From assembly GCA_003248315.1 (NCBI GenBank), contig QKWM01000004.1:682001-746000 (forward strand): a stretch of DNA of 64,000 nt, given 5' to 3'. Below are positions 32,146 through 42,400 of the stretch, piece after piece. The first letter of the stretch is position 1. Every line of letters starts with the position of its first letter. Position numbers and translations under genes: made by a program. The stretch comes from Streptomyces sp. SW4 (lineage in GTDB: Bacteria > Actinomycetota > Actinomycetes > Streptomycetales > Streptomycetaceae). Under the pieces are notes generated by a model. The model ran no database searches and was not told the origin of the DNA. It saw nothing but the letters and a program-made list of their open reading frames with translations.

Positions 32146-33575
32146 TCAGACTCCAGCGGGCGTGGGGGCGTCGGCGTCGGCGAGGTCGGCCGGGGAGGCC
32201 AGGTGGCCCAGGACCGCCGTGGCGGCCGCGACCTGCGGCGACACCAGGTGGGTGCGGCCGCCCTTGCCCTGCCGGCCCTCGAAGTTGCGGTTGGAGGTGG
32301 AGGCGGAGCGCTCCCCGGGGCCAGCTGGTCCGGGTTCATGCCCAGGCACATCGAGCAGCCCGCGTGCCGCCACTCGGCGCCGGCCTCCTTGAAGACCACG
32401 TCCAGCCCCTCGGAGACGGCCTGGAGACCGACCCGCGCGGAGCCGGGGACGACCAGCATCCGTACACCGTCGGCGACTTTGCGGCCCTTGAGCAGCTCGG
32501 CGGCGGCCCGCAGGTCCTCGATCCGCCCGTTGGTGCAGGAACCTACGAAGACCGTGTCCACCTTGATGGAGCGCAGCGGCTGCCCGGCCTCCAACCCCAT
32601 GTACTCCAGGGCCTTTTCGGCGGCCAGGCGCTCCGAAGCGTCTTCGTACGAGGCCGGGTCGGGGACGGACGCCGAAAGCGGCGCGCCCTGGCCGGGGTTG
32701 GTGCCCCAGGTGACGAACGGAGCCAGTTCGGCGGCCTCGATGACGACCTCGGCGTCGAACTCGGCGTCGTCGTCCGTGCGCAGCGTCTTCCAGTACGCGA
32801 CGGCCGCGTCCCAGTCGGCGCCCTCGGGGGCGTGCGGACGGCCCTTGAGGTAGGCGAAGGTGGTCTCGTCGGGGGCGATCATGCCCGCGCGGGCGCCGGC
32901 CTCGATCGACATGTTGCAGATGGTCATCCGGGCCTCCATCGAGAGCTTCTCGATGGCCTCGCCGCGGTACTCCAGGATGTAGCCCTGGCCGCCGCCGGTG
33001 CCGATCTTGGCGATGATCGCGAGGATCAGGTCCTTGGCGGTGACGCCGTCGGGCAGCTCGCCGTTGACCGTGATCGCCATGGTCTTCGGGCGGGCCATCG
33101 GCAGCGTCTGGGTGGCCAGCACGTGCTCGACCTGGGAGGTGCCGATGCCGAACGCCAGCGCGCCGAAGGCGCCGTGCGTGGAGGTGTGCGAGTCGCCGCA
33201 GACGACGGTGGTGCCGGGCTGGGTCAGGCCCAGCTGCGGGCCGACGACGTGGACGACGCCCTGCTCGACGTCGCCCAGCGGGTGCAGCCGGACGCCGAAC
33301 TCCGCGCAGTTCTTGCGCAGCGTCTCCAGCTGGGCCCGGGAGACCGGGTCCGCGATGGGCTTGTCGATGTCGAGGGTGGGGGTGTTGTGGTCCTCGGTGG
33401 CGATGGTGAGGTCGAGGCGGCGCACCTTCCGGCCGCTCTTGCGGAGGCCGTCGAAGGCCTGCGGGCTGGTCACCTCGTGCAGCAGGTGCAGATCGATGAA
33501 GAGGAGGTCGGGCTCGCCCTCGGCGCGCCGGACGACGTGGTCGTCCCAGACCTTCTCCGCGAGTGTCCTACCCAT
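32146..33575 (-). CDS. leuC: 3-isopropylmalate dehydratase large subunit
   Basis: About 476 aa, an aconitase-family [4Fe-4S] dehydratase. The start [20 protein letters not shown] has GGAGGG upstream. [34 protein letters not shown] and [20 protein letters not shown] carry the cluster cysteines. One base is missing in the c-run at 32313-32316, just after the last cluster Cys. It is divergent from the IclR regulator ndgR, with a shared operator region. Confidence 0.97.
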
Positions 33576-33736
33576 CGCTTTCCCTCCGGCCGGCGAACGT
33601 GCGCCGACCCAACTAGAGATCTTGAGGAGGCGTCGCCCGCACCCCTGATTCCGGGCGTCCGCCACCAGGCCCGCACGTCCACGGGCCCGCTGTGACTTCG
33701 TGACACCAAGGGTGGCGCGTTCCCGGGAAAATTGAA

Positions 33737-33763
33737 CTTGCGTTTCACAGAGTGAGACGCGAG
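33737..33763. promoter_or_regulatory. Palindromic operator between leuC and ndgR
   Basis: CTTGCGTTTCA and TGAGACGCGAG are arms (9 of 11 complementary) around CAGAG. The site lies 10-36 bp upstream of ndgR and about 160 bp upstream of leuC, overlapping the probable ndgR promoter. NdgR is an IclR-type regulator reported to act on leuCD, so self-binding is likely. Confidence 0.6.
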
Positions 33764-33772
33764 TATCGTTGC

Positions 33773-34489
33773 ATGGACAACAGTAGCGGCGTCGGCGTTC
33801 TGGACAAGGCGGCACTCGTCCTGAGCGCTCTGGAGTCCGGTCCGGCCACCCTCGCGGGTCTGGTCGGCGCGACCGGACTGGCACGACCCACGGCCCACCG
33901 CCTGGCCGTGGCCCTGGAACACCACCGCATGGTGGCGCGCGACATGCAGGGCCGGTTCATCCTCGGCCCGCGCCTGGCCGAGCTGGCCGCGGCGGCCGGT
34001 GAGGACCGGCTGCTGGCGACGGCCGGCCCGGTGCTCACCCACCTCCGTGACGTCACGGGCGAGAGCGCGCAGCTCTACCGCCGCCAGGGCGACATGCGCA
34101 TCTGCGTCGCCGCGGCGGAGCGGCTGTCCGGCCTGCGGGACACGGTGCCGGTCGGCTCGACGCTCACGATGAAGGCGGGCTCCTCGGCGCAGATCCTGCT
34201 GGCCTGGGAGGAGCCCGAGCGCCTGCACCGCGGCCTGCAGGGCGCCCGTTTCACGGCGACGGCCCTGTCGGGCGTACGGCGTCGCGGGTGGGCCCAGTCC
34301 ATCGGCGAGCGGGAGCCGGGCGTGGCGTCCGTCTCCGCGCCCGTGCGCGGCCCCTCCAACCGCGTCGTGGCCGCCGTCTCGGTCTCCGGCCCCATCGAGC
34401 GGCTCACGCGCCACCCGGGCCGGATGCACGCCCAGGCCGTCATCGACGCCGCCGCCCGGCTCTCCGAGGCGCTGCGCCGCTCCAGTTGA
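33773..34489 (+). CDS. ndgR: IclR-family regulator NdgR
   Basis: 238 aa from ATG 33773 ([20 protein letters not shown]). The N-terminal winged helix ([20 protein letters not shown]) is followed by an effector domain with [15 protein letters not shown] and [19 protein letters not shown]. NdgR is the conserved Streptomyces regulator of leucine and methionine genes and of antibiotic production. The divergent leuCD operon is its classic target, consistent with the palindrome at 33737-33763. The ATG at 33773 is chosen over an upstream in-frame start, which would run through the operator. Confidence 0.94.
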   Translation: MDNSSGVGVLDKAALVLSALESGPATLAGLVGATGLARPTAHRLAVALEHHRMVARDMQGRFILGPRLAELAAAAGEDRLLATAGPVLTHLRDVTGESAQLYRRQGDMRICVAAAERLSGLRDTVPVGSTLTMKAGSSAQILLAWEEPERLHRGLQGARFTATALSGVRRRGWAQSIGEREPGVASVSAPVRGPSNRVVAAVSVSGPIERLTRHPGRMHAQAVIDAAARLSEALRRSS

Positions 34490-34607
34490 CCCGCCGTCCG
34501 CAGGACCGGGGCCGGCCTCAACGCCGCGGCCGGACCCGGTCCCGGGAAGGTCCGCGCGGAGACAACGGCCCGGAGTCCGCGTGGAGGCAACGGCCCGGAC
34601 AAACGAC

Positions 34608-34648
34608 ATGGCCTCCGCCTCGAGCGTTTCCGCTGAGGCGAAGGCCAT
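34608..34648. terminator. Bidirectional hairpin between ndgR and the tRNA cluster
   Basis: ATGGCCTCCGCCTC pairs with GAGGCGAAGGCCAT (one mismatch) around a 13-base loop, 8 bp beyond the last tRNA gene and 119 bp after ndgR. It probably ends both transcripts. Confidence 0.85.
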
Positions 34649-34655
34649 CGTCTCG

Positions 34656-34728
34656 TACCCCCGACCGGATTCGAACCGGCGCTACCGCCTTGAGAGGGCG
34701 GCGTGCTAGGCCGCTACACAACGGGGGC
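34656..34728 (-). tRNA. tRNA-Glu (anticodon CUC), copy 1
   Basis: 73 nt on the minus strand starting GCCCCCGTTGTGTAGCGGCC. Anticodon loop CTCTCAA gives CUC. The T-loop GGTTCGAATCC is standard. The 3' CCA is not encoded. It is last in the five-gene cluster. Confidence 0.96.
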
Positions 34729-34756
34729 GTGGACTCTGCGTTTCCGCAGGTCCGAG

Positions 34757-34828
34757 CTGGTCTACCTGGACTCGAACCAAGACTAACTGAACCAGAATCA
34801 GTCGTGCTGCCAATTACACCATAGACCA
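34757..34828 (-). tRNA. tRNA-Gln (anticodon CUG), copy 1
   Basis: 72 nt starting TGGTCTATGGTGTAATTGGC. The anticodon arm ACTGA-TTCTGGT-TCAGT gives CUG. T-arm GGTTCGAGTCC. Acceptor TGGTCTA pairs with TAGACCA. Confidence 0.96.
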
Positions 34829-34848
34829 ATGTGGTTTAGACCAGTCAG

Positions 34849-34921
34849 TACCCCCGACCGGATTCGAACCGGCGCTACCGCCTTGAGAGGGCGGCGTGCT
34901 AGGCCGCTACACAACGGGGGC
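34849..34921 (-). tRNA. tRNA-Glu (anticodon CUC), copy 2
   Basis: Identical 73-nt sequence to copy 1. An 18-bp palindrome CACCCGGCG/CGCCGGGTG (34937-34955) lies just upstream and may be a processing or terminator-like hairpin. Confidence 0.96.
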
Positions 34922-35006
34922 CCTAGCGATCCCCACCCGGCGACGCCGGGTGTTGTCACCGCGAAGCCGGCGGGAGCTACCCGGGCCGTCTCGCGGGATG
35001 GATCTG

Positions 35007-35078
35007 TACCCCGACCGGATTCGAACCGGCGCTACCGCCTTGAGAGGGCGGCGTGCTAGGCCGCTACACAACGGGGGC
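35007..35078 (-). tRNA. tRNA-Glu (anticodon CUC), copy 3, one base short in the acceptor
   Basis: Identical to copies 1 and 2 except that the 3' acceptor strand has four G instead of five (c-run 35009-35012). The 5' strand still has GCCCCCG, so the stem would be mispaired. The same shortage affects dozens of genes here, so a homopolymer error is the likely cause. Confidence 0.93.
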
Positions 35079-35116
35079 TTGCGGATGTGATCCGCGATGC
35101 AGATGAGCTCTGCGAG

Positions 35117-35188
35117 CTGGCCTACCTGGACTCGAACCAAGACTAACTGAACCAGAATCAGTCGTGCTGCCAATTACACCATAGGCCA
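35117..35188 (-). tRNA. tRNA-Gln (anticodon CUG), copy 2
   Basis: 72 nt starting TGGCCTATGGTGTAATTGGC. Differs from copy 1 by a compensatory pair in the acceptor stem (TGGCCTA/TAGGCCA instead of TGGTCTA/TAGACCA). First gene of the cluster. Confidence 0.96.
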
Positions 35189-35279
35189 CTGGAACGCAAG
35201 CCCCAGAGGGGATCTTGTTCTAGTAGTGCGCTTCCGGTTCCGGCCTTTCGGCCCGCTCCCCGGCGGCGCAGAAAGAACA

Positions 35280-36058
35280 TTACCCGAAGGTGGACGGGGC
35301 TCCAAAACGAGTATCGCCACCGAGGAGCGCGGGGAGTTCGGCGAGGGAGGCGATGCGGCGCGGCCCGGCGGGCGGGTCGACCGCCGCGCAGGCGCCGCCG
35401 CGGTCGATCCACACCGACAGCAGCCCGGCGTCGGCGGCGCCCGGCCGTCGATCTCCGGGTGGTCGCCGACGTAGGCCACCTCGTGCGGAGCCAGGGCGAG
35501 GGCGTCGCAGGCGGCCAGGAAGGCGGCCGGCTCGGGCTTGGAGACGCCCAGCTCGGCGGCGCACAGGATGGCCTCGAAGCGGTCGTGGAGGCCCAGCACG
35601 CGCAGCTTGCGGTCCTGGACGGTCAGGCTGGAGTTGGACAGCACCGCGTGCCGGTGGGTGGCGGCGAGGGCGTCGAGGACCGGCAGGACGTCCGGGAACA
35701 GCGACCAGGCGGCCTCGTAGTGACCCAGATAACGCTCGAACCAGGCGTCGGCCTCGGTGTCCGTCAGCCCCGGGCGGTCCAGGAAGACCCGGGTGCGGTC
35801 CCGCCGCTGCGTGACGAAGTCCACCTCGCCGGCCGCGAACCGGGCCCACTGGGCGTCGGTGATCTCCCGCCAGTGCCGCAGGGCCTGCTCGGCCGTGCCG
35901 TACCGGTCGAGGAGGCCCTCGGCCACGAGATGGGCCCGCAGGCCCTCGCGGTCGGCGGTGGTGTAGTCGAAGAGGGTGTCGTCGACGTCCCAGACGACGG
36001 CCCTGACCGGCCCGACGGCTCCGGCGGCCCCGGCCGGTTCGGCGGCTCTGCTCGGCAT
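35280..36058 (-). CDS. HAD-superfamily hydrolase
   Basis: About 259 aa. The nucleophile motif I VVWDVDDTLFDYTTADREG (DxD), motif II with Ser in HAVLSNSSLTVQ, Lys in GVSKPEPAAFLAA and motif IV AYVGDHPEIDGRGAADAG are all visible, with a helical cap between. It is probably a small-molecule phosphatase of the phosphoglycolate/beta-phosphoglucomutase type; substrate unknown. One base is missing in the ccc at 35440-35442. Its ATG at 36058 lies 130 bp after gltX, beyond a hairpin. Confidence 0.88.
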
Positions 36059-36107
36059 GACACCGACGGTAGCCCGCCCGGGCCGTCCGGGCCCCGGGAA
36101 CGGCGAA

Positions 36108-36137
36108 AGGGCGGCGCCCCTGCCGGGGTGCCGCCCT
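36108..36137 (-). terminator. Terminator of gltX
   Basis: AGGGCGGCGCCCC pairs with GGGGTGCCGCCCT (one G:U) around TGCC, 50 bp after the gltX stop and before the HAD gene. Confidence 0.8.
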
Positions 36138-36187
36138 CACGGGTGCGGGTGCGGGGTCCCGCTGCGCCCGCCGGGTGCGGAGTCGCG

Positions 36188-37671
36188 CTACGCCGCCAGC
36201 TTCGCCAGCGCCGCGTCGATCCTGGCCAGGGACTTCTCCTTGCCCAGGACCTCCAGGGACTCGAACAGGGGCAGGCCCACCGTGCGGCCGGTGACGGCGA
36301 CGCGGACCGGGGCCTGGGCCTTGCCGAGCTTGAGGCCGTGGGCCTCGCCGGCCGCCAGGACGGCCTCCTTCAGGGACTCCGGGGAGGTCCAGTCGGCCGC
36401 GTCCAGCTTCTCCCGGGCGGTGCGCAGCAGGGCGTCGCTGCCCTCCTTCATCGCCTTGTTCCAGGACGCCTCGTCCTCGACCGGCTCCGGCAGGAACAGG
36501 AAGTCGACGTTGTCGGTGATCTCCGAGAGGACCTTCACGCGGGTCTGCGCGTGCGGGGCGATCGCCTGCCACTTCGCCTCGTCGAAGTCCTCCGGCGCCC
36601 AGGGGCGAAGGGGGCCTTCAGCCACGGGCGGCAGCGCTCGGTGAAGTCCTTCACGTCCAGCAGCCGGATGTGGTCGCCGTTGATCGCCTCGCACTTCTTG
36701 AGGTCGAAGCGCGCCGGGTTGGGGTTCACGTCCGTGACGTCGAAGGCCGCGACCATCTCGTCGACGGTGAAGACGTCCTGGTCGGCGGAGAGCGACCAGC
36801 CGAGCAGCGAGAGGTAGTTGAGCAGGCCCTCGGGCAGGAAGCCGCGCTCGCGGTAGAGGTTCAGGCTCGACTGCGGGTCGCGCTTGGAGAGCTTCTTGTT
36901 GCCCTCGCCCATCACGTACGGCAGGTGGCCGAAGGCGGGGATCTCCTTGGCGATGCCCAGTTCGATCAGCGCCTTGTACAGGGCGATCTGGCGCGGGGTG
37001 GAGGAGAGCAGGTCCTCGCCGCGCAGGACGTGGGTGATCTCCATCAGGGCGTCGTCGACCGGGTTGACCAGCGTGTACAGCGGGGCGCCGTTGGCGCGCA
37101 CGAGCCCAAAGTCCGGGACGTTCTCCGGGGTGAAGGTCAGCTCGCCGCGGACCAGGTCGGTGAAGGTGATCGTCTCGTCGGGCATCCGGAAGCGGACGAT
37201 GGGCTCGCGGCCCTGCGCCTTGTACTCCTCGACCTGCGCCTCGGTCAGCTCGCGGCAGTGGCCGTCGTAGCCGGAGGGCTTGCCGGCGGCGCGGGCGGCC
37301 TCGCGGCGGGTGTCCAGCTCCTCCTGGGAGCAGTAGCAGCGGTAGGCGTAGCCGCCGTCCAGGAGCTTCCGGGCGACGTCCTGGTAGATGTCCATGCGCT
37401 GCGACTGGCGGTACGGCGCGTGGGGGCCGCCGATCTCGGGGCCCTCGTCCCAGTCGAAGCCGAGCCAGCGCATCGAGTCGAGGAGCTGCTGGTACGACTC
37501 CTCCGAGTCGCGGGCCGCGTCGGTGTCCTCGATGCGGAAGACCAGGGTGCCCTGGTGGTGCCGGGCGAACGCCCAGTTGAACAGGGCGGTGCGGACCAGG
37601 CCCACGTGGGGGTTACCGGTCGGCGAGGGACAGAAACGGACGCGTACGGGAGTGCCGGGTGCGCTAGCCAC
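36188..37671 (-). CDS. gltX: Glutamyl-tRNA synthetase
   Basis: About 494 aa. GltX charges tRNA-Glu and, in actinobacteria, normally also mischarges tRNA-Gln for GatCAB. The HIGH-type motif is [20 protein letters not shown] and the KMSKS-type motif is [15 protein letters not shown]. The C-terminal anticodon-binding domain follows a missing base in the g-run 36602-36605 ([18 protein letters not shown]). GTG 37671 is chosen; it overlaps the upstream hydrolase stop (GTGGCTAG). A TTG at 37680 is an alternative. Notably it lies near the Glu/Gln tRNA cluster. Confidence 0.96.
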
Positions 37672-38449
37672 GCTTGACAACCTTGTTGGTGAGAGTGCCG
37701 ATGCCTTCGATGGTGACGGCGACCTCGTCGCCGACGTTGAGGGGGCCGACCCCTGCCGGGGTGCCGGTGAGGATCACGTCCCCGGGGAGCAGTGTCATGG
37801 CCTCGGAGACGTTGACGACCAGGTCGGCGATCGAGTGGATCATCTCGCTGGTGCGGCCGAGCTGGCGCTGCTGCCCGTTGACCGTGAGCTGGATCGTCAG
37901 GTCGGACGCGGTGGCGAGGTCGATGCCGGTCTCCACCCAGGGGCCGAGCGGGCAGGAGGTGTCGAAGCCCTTGGCCCGGGCCCACTGCTTCTCGCGTCGC
38001 TGCACGTCGCGGGCGGTGACGTCGATGGCGCAGGTGTAGCCGAGGATCACGTCCTGGACGCGTTCGCGCGGGACCTCGCGGCACATGCGGCCGATGACGA
38101 CGGCCAGCTCGGCCTCGTGGTGCAGTTCCTCGGAGAAGGAGGGGTACCGGATCTCGTCGCCGGGGCCGATCACGGAGGTGGACGGCTTGAAGAAGGCGAA
38201 CGGGGCCTCGGGCACCTCGTTGCCGAGCTCGCGGGCGTGTTCGGCGTAGTTGCGGCCGAAGGCCACGACCTTGTTGGGAAGCACCGGGGGCAGCAGCCGG
38301 ACCTTGCTCAGCGGCACCTTGGTGCCGGAGAGCTCGAAGTCCGCGAACGGGATGCCCTTGATGATGTCGAGGACGAGCTGGTCCGGCTGGTCGCCCTCGA
38401 CCGCGCCGAAGGCGACGTTCCCGTCGATGGAGAACCTGGCGATGCGCAC
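37664..38449 (-). CDS. Fumarylacetoacetate hydrolase-family protein
   Basis: 261 aa, intact, from a GTG ([20 protein letters not shown]). The metal-binding EAE motif is in [53 protein letters not shown]-type and [13 protein letters not shown] blocks are typical of FAHD1-like acylpyruvases/oxaloacetate decarboxylases. It overlaps gltX by eight bases, so both are co-translated. The substrate is not predictable from sequence. Confidence 0.92.
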   Translation of the reverse strand: MRIARFSIDGNVAFGAVEGDQPDQLVLDIIKGIPFADFELSGTKVPLSKVRLLPPVLPNKVVAFGRNYAEHARELGNEVPEAPFAFFKPSTSVIGPGDEIRYPSFSEELHHEAELAVVIGRMCREVPRERVQDVILGYTCAIDVTARDVQRREKQWARAKGFDTSCPLGPWVETGIDLATASDLTIQLTVNGQQRQLGRTSEMIHSIADLVVNVSEAMTLLPGDVILTGTPAGVGPLNVGDEVAVTIEGIGTLTNKVVKRG

Positions 38450-38686
38450 GGGTTGCTTGGCCCCTTGACGTGAGCGGCTGGAGTCTGACGCTCCAGGCTA
38501 ACGCGGCAGGACGCGGGCGCCTCGCGCATTGCCGGCCGTGGCCCCGGGGAGGGGCCGTTCGCCGGGGCGCGGGCGCCCGTGATCGTCTCGTGCGCGGCCG
38601 GGCGCGGGGGTGGGCCCGCGGCGGCCGGCGGCCGTGCGCGCCGGGGGCCTGAACCCGCGGCGGCCGGTGGCCGTACTACTGTGCGG

Positions 38687-38872
38687 TTACTCCGCGGTGG
38701 CCGCGGCGGGGGCCTCCATGAGGACCGTGCGCCGCGGGTTGGCCGTCTGGGAGGGGAGCTCGACGGGGTGCTCCGGCTGCTCCTGCGTGCGCAGGTCGTC
38801 GGCGTCGGTCAGGTGCGCCAGCGTCGTGCGTCGCGGGTTGGCGATCTGGCGGAACATCATCGTCGTCTTCAC
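38687..38872 (-). CDS. 61-aa protein with duplicated ANPRRT motif
   Basis: 61 aa from a GTG at 38872 (or the ATG-ATG four codons in). The motif ANPRRT occurs twice: IANPRRTTL near residues 10-18 and TANPRRTVL near 43-51, separated by an acidic Glu/Asp/Gln-rich linker. No Cys and no membrane segment. The same reading frame seems conserved in Streptomyces as far as I recall, annotated hypothetical. It lies between the FAH/gltX operon and conservon 1. The ribosome site is weak (ACAAGG). Function unknown; an adaptor or modified-peptide precursor is only a guess. Confidence 0.65.
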   Translation of the reverse strand: MKTTMMFRQIANPRRTTLAHLTDADDLRTQEQPEHPVELPSQTANPRRTVLMEAPAAATAE

Positions 38873-39470
38873 GGTTGTACGAGACCTTGTCGTGTCCGGG
38901 CGCCGGCAGGAGGCAAGGACCGCTGCGCGGGCGCGGGTTGTCGGATTTGCCTTCTCTGTAAAGCGTCAGGCTAAACATGCGATTCCCCGCGGAAGGCGGG
39001 AGGGTGCATGATCAGCATGTGAGTTTGCTCACTCATCAAGGAGCAAACCGGTCAATTCAGGCCCGGACCCCACCCCAACGAAACGGACATTGCCCCCTGA
39101 AGCCCGCATTCCGCTCCTGATCATGGCGACTGGGACACCCCACGCCGGTCGACGACTCGCGGGCTTACGTCCGTTTTGCGGTGATCATCTTCTACGAGCC
39201 GTGACCCGGCCCTCACATGCTGTCACCTGTCTCACGCCCTGGCCCACGGGCCTTGTTGGAGATCCGGCACTGTGCTGGAATTCCACGGACCGCCGCAGGA
39301 TCGAGCCGGCGCACAGGGGGCGCAGAGAAGCGCCGAGTGGCGGCGAGAAGGGGGAGCCAGCGCCGGTCACTCACGACCACCACGGGGCGTATTCAGGGCG
39401 CCCCTATGACGCCGACACCGTGCCTGGCCGTTCACGCGGCAGGGCGCCTGGTCCAGAGGTTGCGACGCTA
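38873..39470. other. Long regulatory gap upstream of conservon 1
   Basis: 598 bp without a supported gene. GTGAG-TTTG-CTCAC (39019-39032) is a perfect inverted repeat followed by CATCAAGGAG; it resembles the repeat at 11141-11162. On the minus strand around 38960-38990 an AT-richer patch (TGTTTAGCCTGACGCTTTAC) is a plausible promoter for the 61-aa gene. The cvnA1 promoter is not obvious. Short open frames here lack ribosome sites. Confidence 0.45.
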
Positions 39471-42400
39471 GTGCAGGGACGTTTCAAGAGGGATGGCAGC
39501 GCTTCGGCGGAGCCGGAGCCGCACGGCGGGACTGGCCCCAGGGCCGTCAGCTCCTCGCCCCAGCACGCCCAGAACCAGGGTCCGGCCCAGGCCGGCGACC
39601 ACGGCGAGCGCGCCGGCCGTCCCGGCACGGCGGGCCCTCGCGCCCGTCCGACCCGACCGCCCCGGTGGTGAAGCCGCCGAAGGGCCCGACCGGCCCCGGC
39701 TCCCGAATAGCCCTGCGCAACTGGCGCATCTCCACCCGACTGGTGTCGCTGCTCGCGCTGCCGGTGGTCGCGGCCACCTCGCTGGGCGCCCTGCGCATCA
39801 ACGAGTCGATGGAGAACATCCAGCAGCTCGACAACATGAAGCTGCTGACGGAGATGACCAAGCAGGCCACCGAGCTGGCCGCCGCGCTCCAGGAGGAGCG
39901 CGACCAGGCCGCCGGTCCCCTCGCCCACGACTCCAGCGCCGGCGCCATCGCCATCAAGGGCGACCGGGAGAAGACCGACCGGGCCAAGAAGAACTTCATC
40001 GACAGCTCCGAGGCGATCGACGCCGCCAGCAAGGACGGCAACCTCGAGGGCGTCCGGGAGACCGTCGTCGGACTCGCGGGCGAGCTGAACCGGCTGAACA
40101 AGATCCGCAACACCGCCTACGAGGCCGACGGCAACTCCACCCAGACCGTCGAGGCCTACCACCGCCTGATCACCCACCTGCTGGCGCTCTCGCAGGACAT
40201 GGCGGAGGCCACCAGCAACCCGGAGATGATCCAGCGCACGCGCGCCCTGGCCGCGTTCTCCTCGGCCAAGGAGTACGCCTCGGTCCAGCGCGCGGTCATC
40301 GCCGCGGCGCTGCCGGCCAGCAACACCACGCACGGCGACATCTCCGAGAACGACCGCCTGTACGGCGAGGCCGCCCTGCAGGGCGAGCGCTCCGACCTGC
40401 GCGCCTTCGGCAGCATCTACGGCGAGGGTGCCGAGGAGCTGCTCAAGCCCATCGACCAGGGCAACCCGACCATCGAGGCCACCGACGAGTACGCGGGCCG
40501 GGCCCTCACCAGCAAGGGCGGCCTGAAGTCGCTCGACAAGCGCTCGTACCAGGACTGGCTGGACGACAGCTCCACCAAGATCCAGCAGATGTCGAACATC
40601 GAGCGCACGCTGCTGGAGGACATGGAGCAGAAGGCCCGTGAGCTGCGCAGCGCCTCCGAGCGCGAGGCGATCATCTCCGGTGCGCTGATCCTCATCGTGC
40701 TCGGTGTGTCGCTGGTCGGCGCCTTCGTCGTCGCCCGGTCCATGATCCGCTCGCTGCGCCGCCTGGAGGAGACCGCGACCAAGGTCGCCTCCGACCGCCT
40801 GCCCGAGCTGGTCAAGCAGCTGTCGGAGTCCGACCCCCAGGACGTCGACACCTCCGTGGAGTCGGTCGGCGTGCACTCCCGGGACGAGATCGGCCGGGTG
40901 GCCGCGGCCTTCGACGACGTGCACCGCGAGGCGGTCCGCCTCGCCGCCGAGCAGGCCCTGCTGCGGGGCAACGGCAACGCGATGTTCACCAACCTCTCGC
41001 GCCGCTCCCAGGGTCTGATCCAGCGCCAGCTGTCGCTCATCTCCGAGCTGGAGTCCCGCGAGGCCGACCCGGACCAGCTGTCGTCGCTGTTCAAGCTCGA
41101 CCACCTCGCCACGCGCATGCGCCGTAACGGCGAGAACCTCCTGGTCCTCGCGGGCGAGGAGCCCGGCCGCCGGTGGACCCGCCCGGTCCCGCTGGTCGAC
41201 GTGCTGCGTGCCGCCGCCTCCGAGGTGGAGCAGTACGAGCGCATCGAGCTGGCCTCCGTGCCCGCCACCGAGGTGGCCGGCCGCGTGGTCAACGACCTCG
41301 TGCACCTGCTCGCCGAGCTGCTGGAGAACGCGACCTCGTTCTCCTCGCCGCAGACCAAGGTCAAGGTCACCGGTCACGCGCTGCCCGACGGGCGGGTGCT
41401 GATCGAGATCCACGACACCGGCATCGGCCTCTCCCCCGAGGACCTCGCGGCGATCAACGAGCGGCTCGCCTCGCCGCCCACCGTGGACGTCTCCGTCTCC
41501 CGCCGCATGGGCCTGTTCGTGGTCGGCCGCCTCTCGCAGCGGCACGGCATCCGCATCCAGCTGCGCCCGTCGGACTCCGGTGGTACGACCGCGCTGGTCA
41601 TGCTGCCCGTCGACGTCGCCCAGGGCGGCAAGAAGCCGCAGGGCAAGCCGGGTCAGCCCGGTGGCGCGAGCGGTGGACCCGCCGCCGCGCAGGCCGCGGC
41701 CGGTGCCGCGGCGGCCCGTCGCCAGGCGGGCGGCCAGGGCGGCGGTCCCGGTGGCGGGCTCGGCTCCGGTGGCGGGCTCGGCTCGGGCGCGCCCGGCGGT
41801 GGCCGGCTCGGCGCCGGCCAGGGTCCGCGCGCCGCGCTGCCCGGCCGGGACGGCGGGGGCCGTCCGGGTGCGCCGGGCGGTGCCCGCGGGCCCCAGTCCC
41901 CGGCGACGCCTCCGCAGCAGAACCGCCCGGCCCCGGCCGGCGCGGGTGCCGGTGCCGGTGCCGGACAGGCACCGGGTACCGGTCAGGCTCCGGGTGCCCC
42001 GCAGGGCCTCCAGGCCGCCGGCCTGAACGCGCCGCGGCCCAGGGCCAGGACGCCTTCGGCGGTGGCCGCGGCCCGGTGCCCCCGCAGCGCGCGAACCGCA
42101 AGAACGCCGGTGACGGCGACGCCGGACAGGGCCGTCGCCCGCAGCTGCCGCCGCGCGGCGGACCGCGGGCCGAGCTGCCCGGCGGCAACCCCCAGCCGCG
42201 CACGCCCAGCTGGAGCGACGACAACGCCCAGCCGCCCGTGCCGCGTGCCTCGCTGGACGCCCCGCGCGGCCACGAGGAGCCGGACGCCGCCCGCACGCCC
42301 CGCGTCGACGACCGCCAGGGCCCGGGGGCGACGGCCGAGATCCCGGCGGTCCCCCGGTTCGACGAGCAGCAGGCCCAGGGTCCCGGCGCCACCGCCGAGT

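Noticed and set aside
35007..35078. tRNA-Glu pseudogene
   Set aside because: The single-base shortage is in a C-run and matches the error pattern; the rest is identical to two perfect copies.
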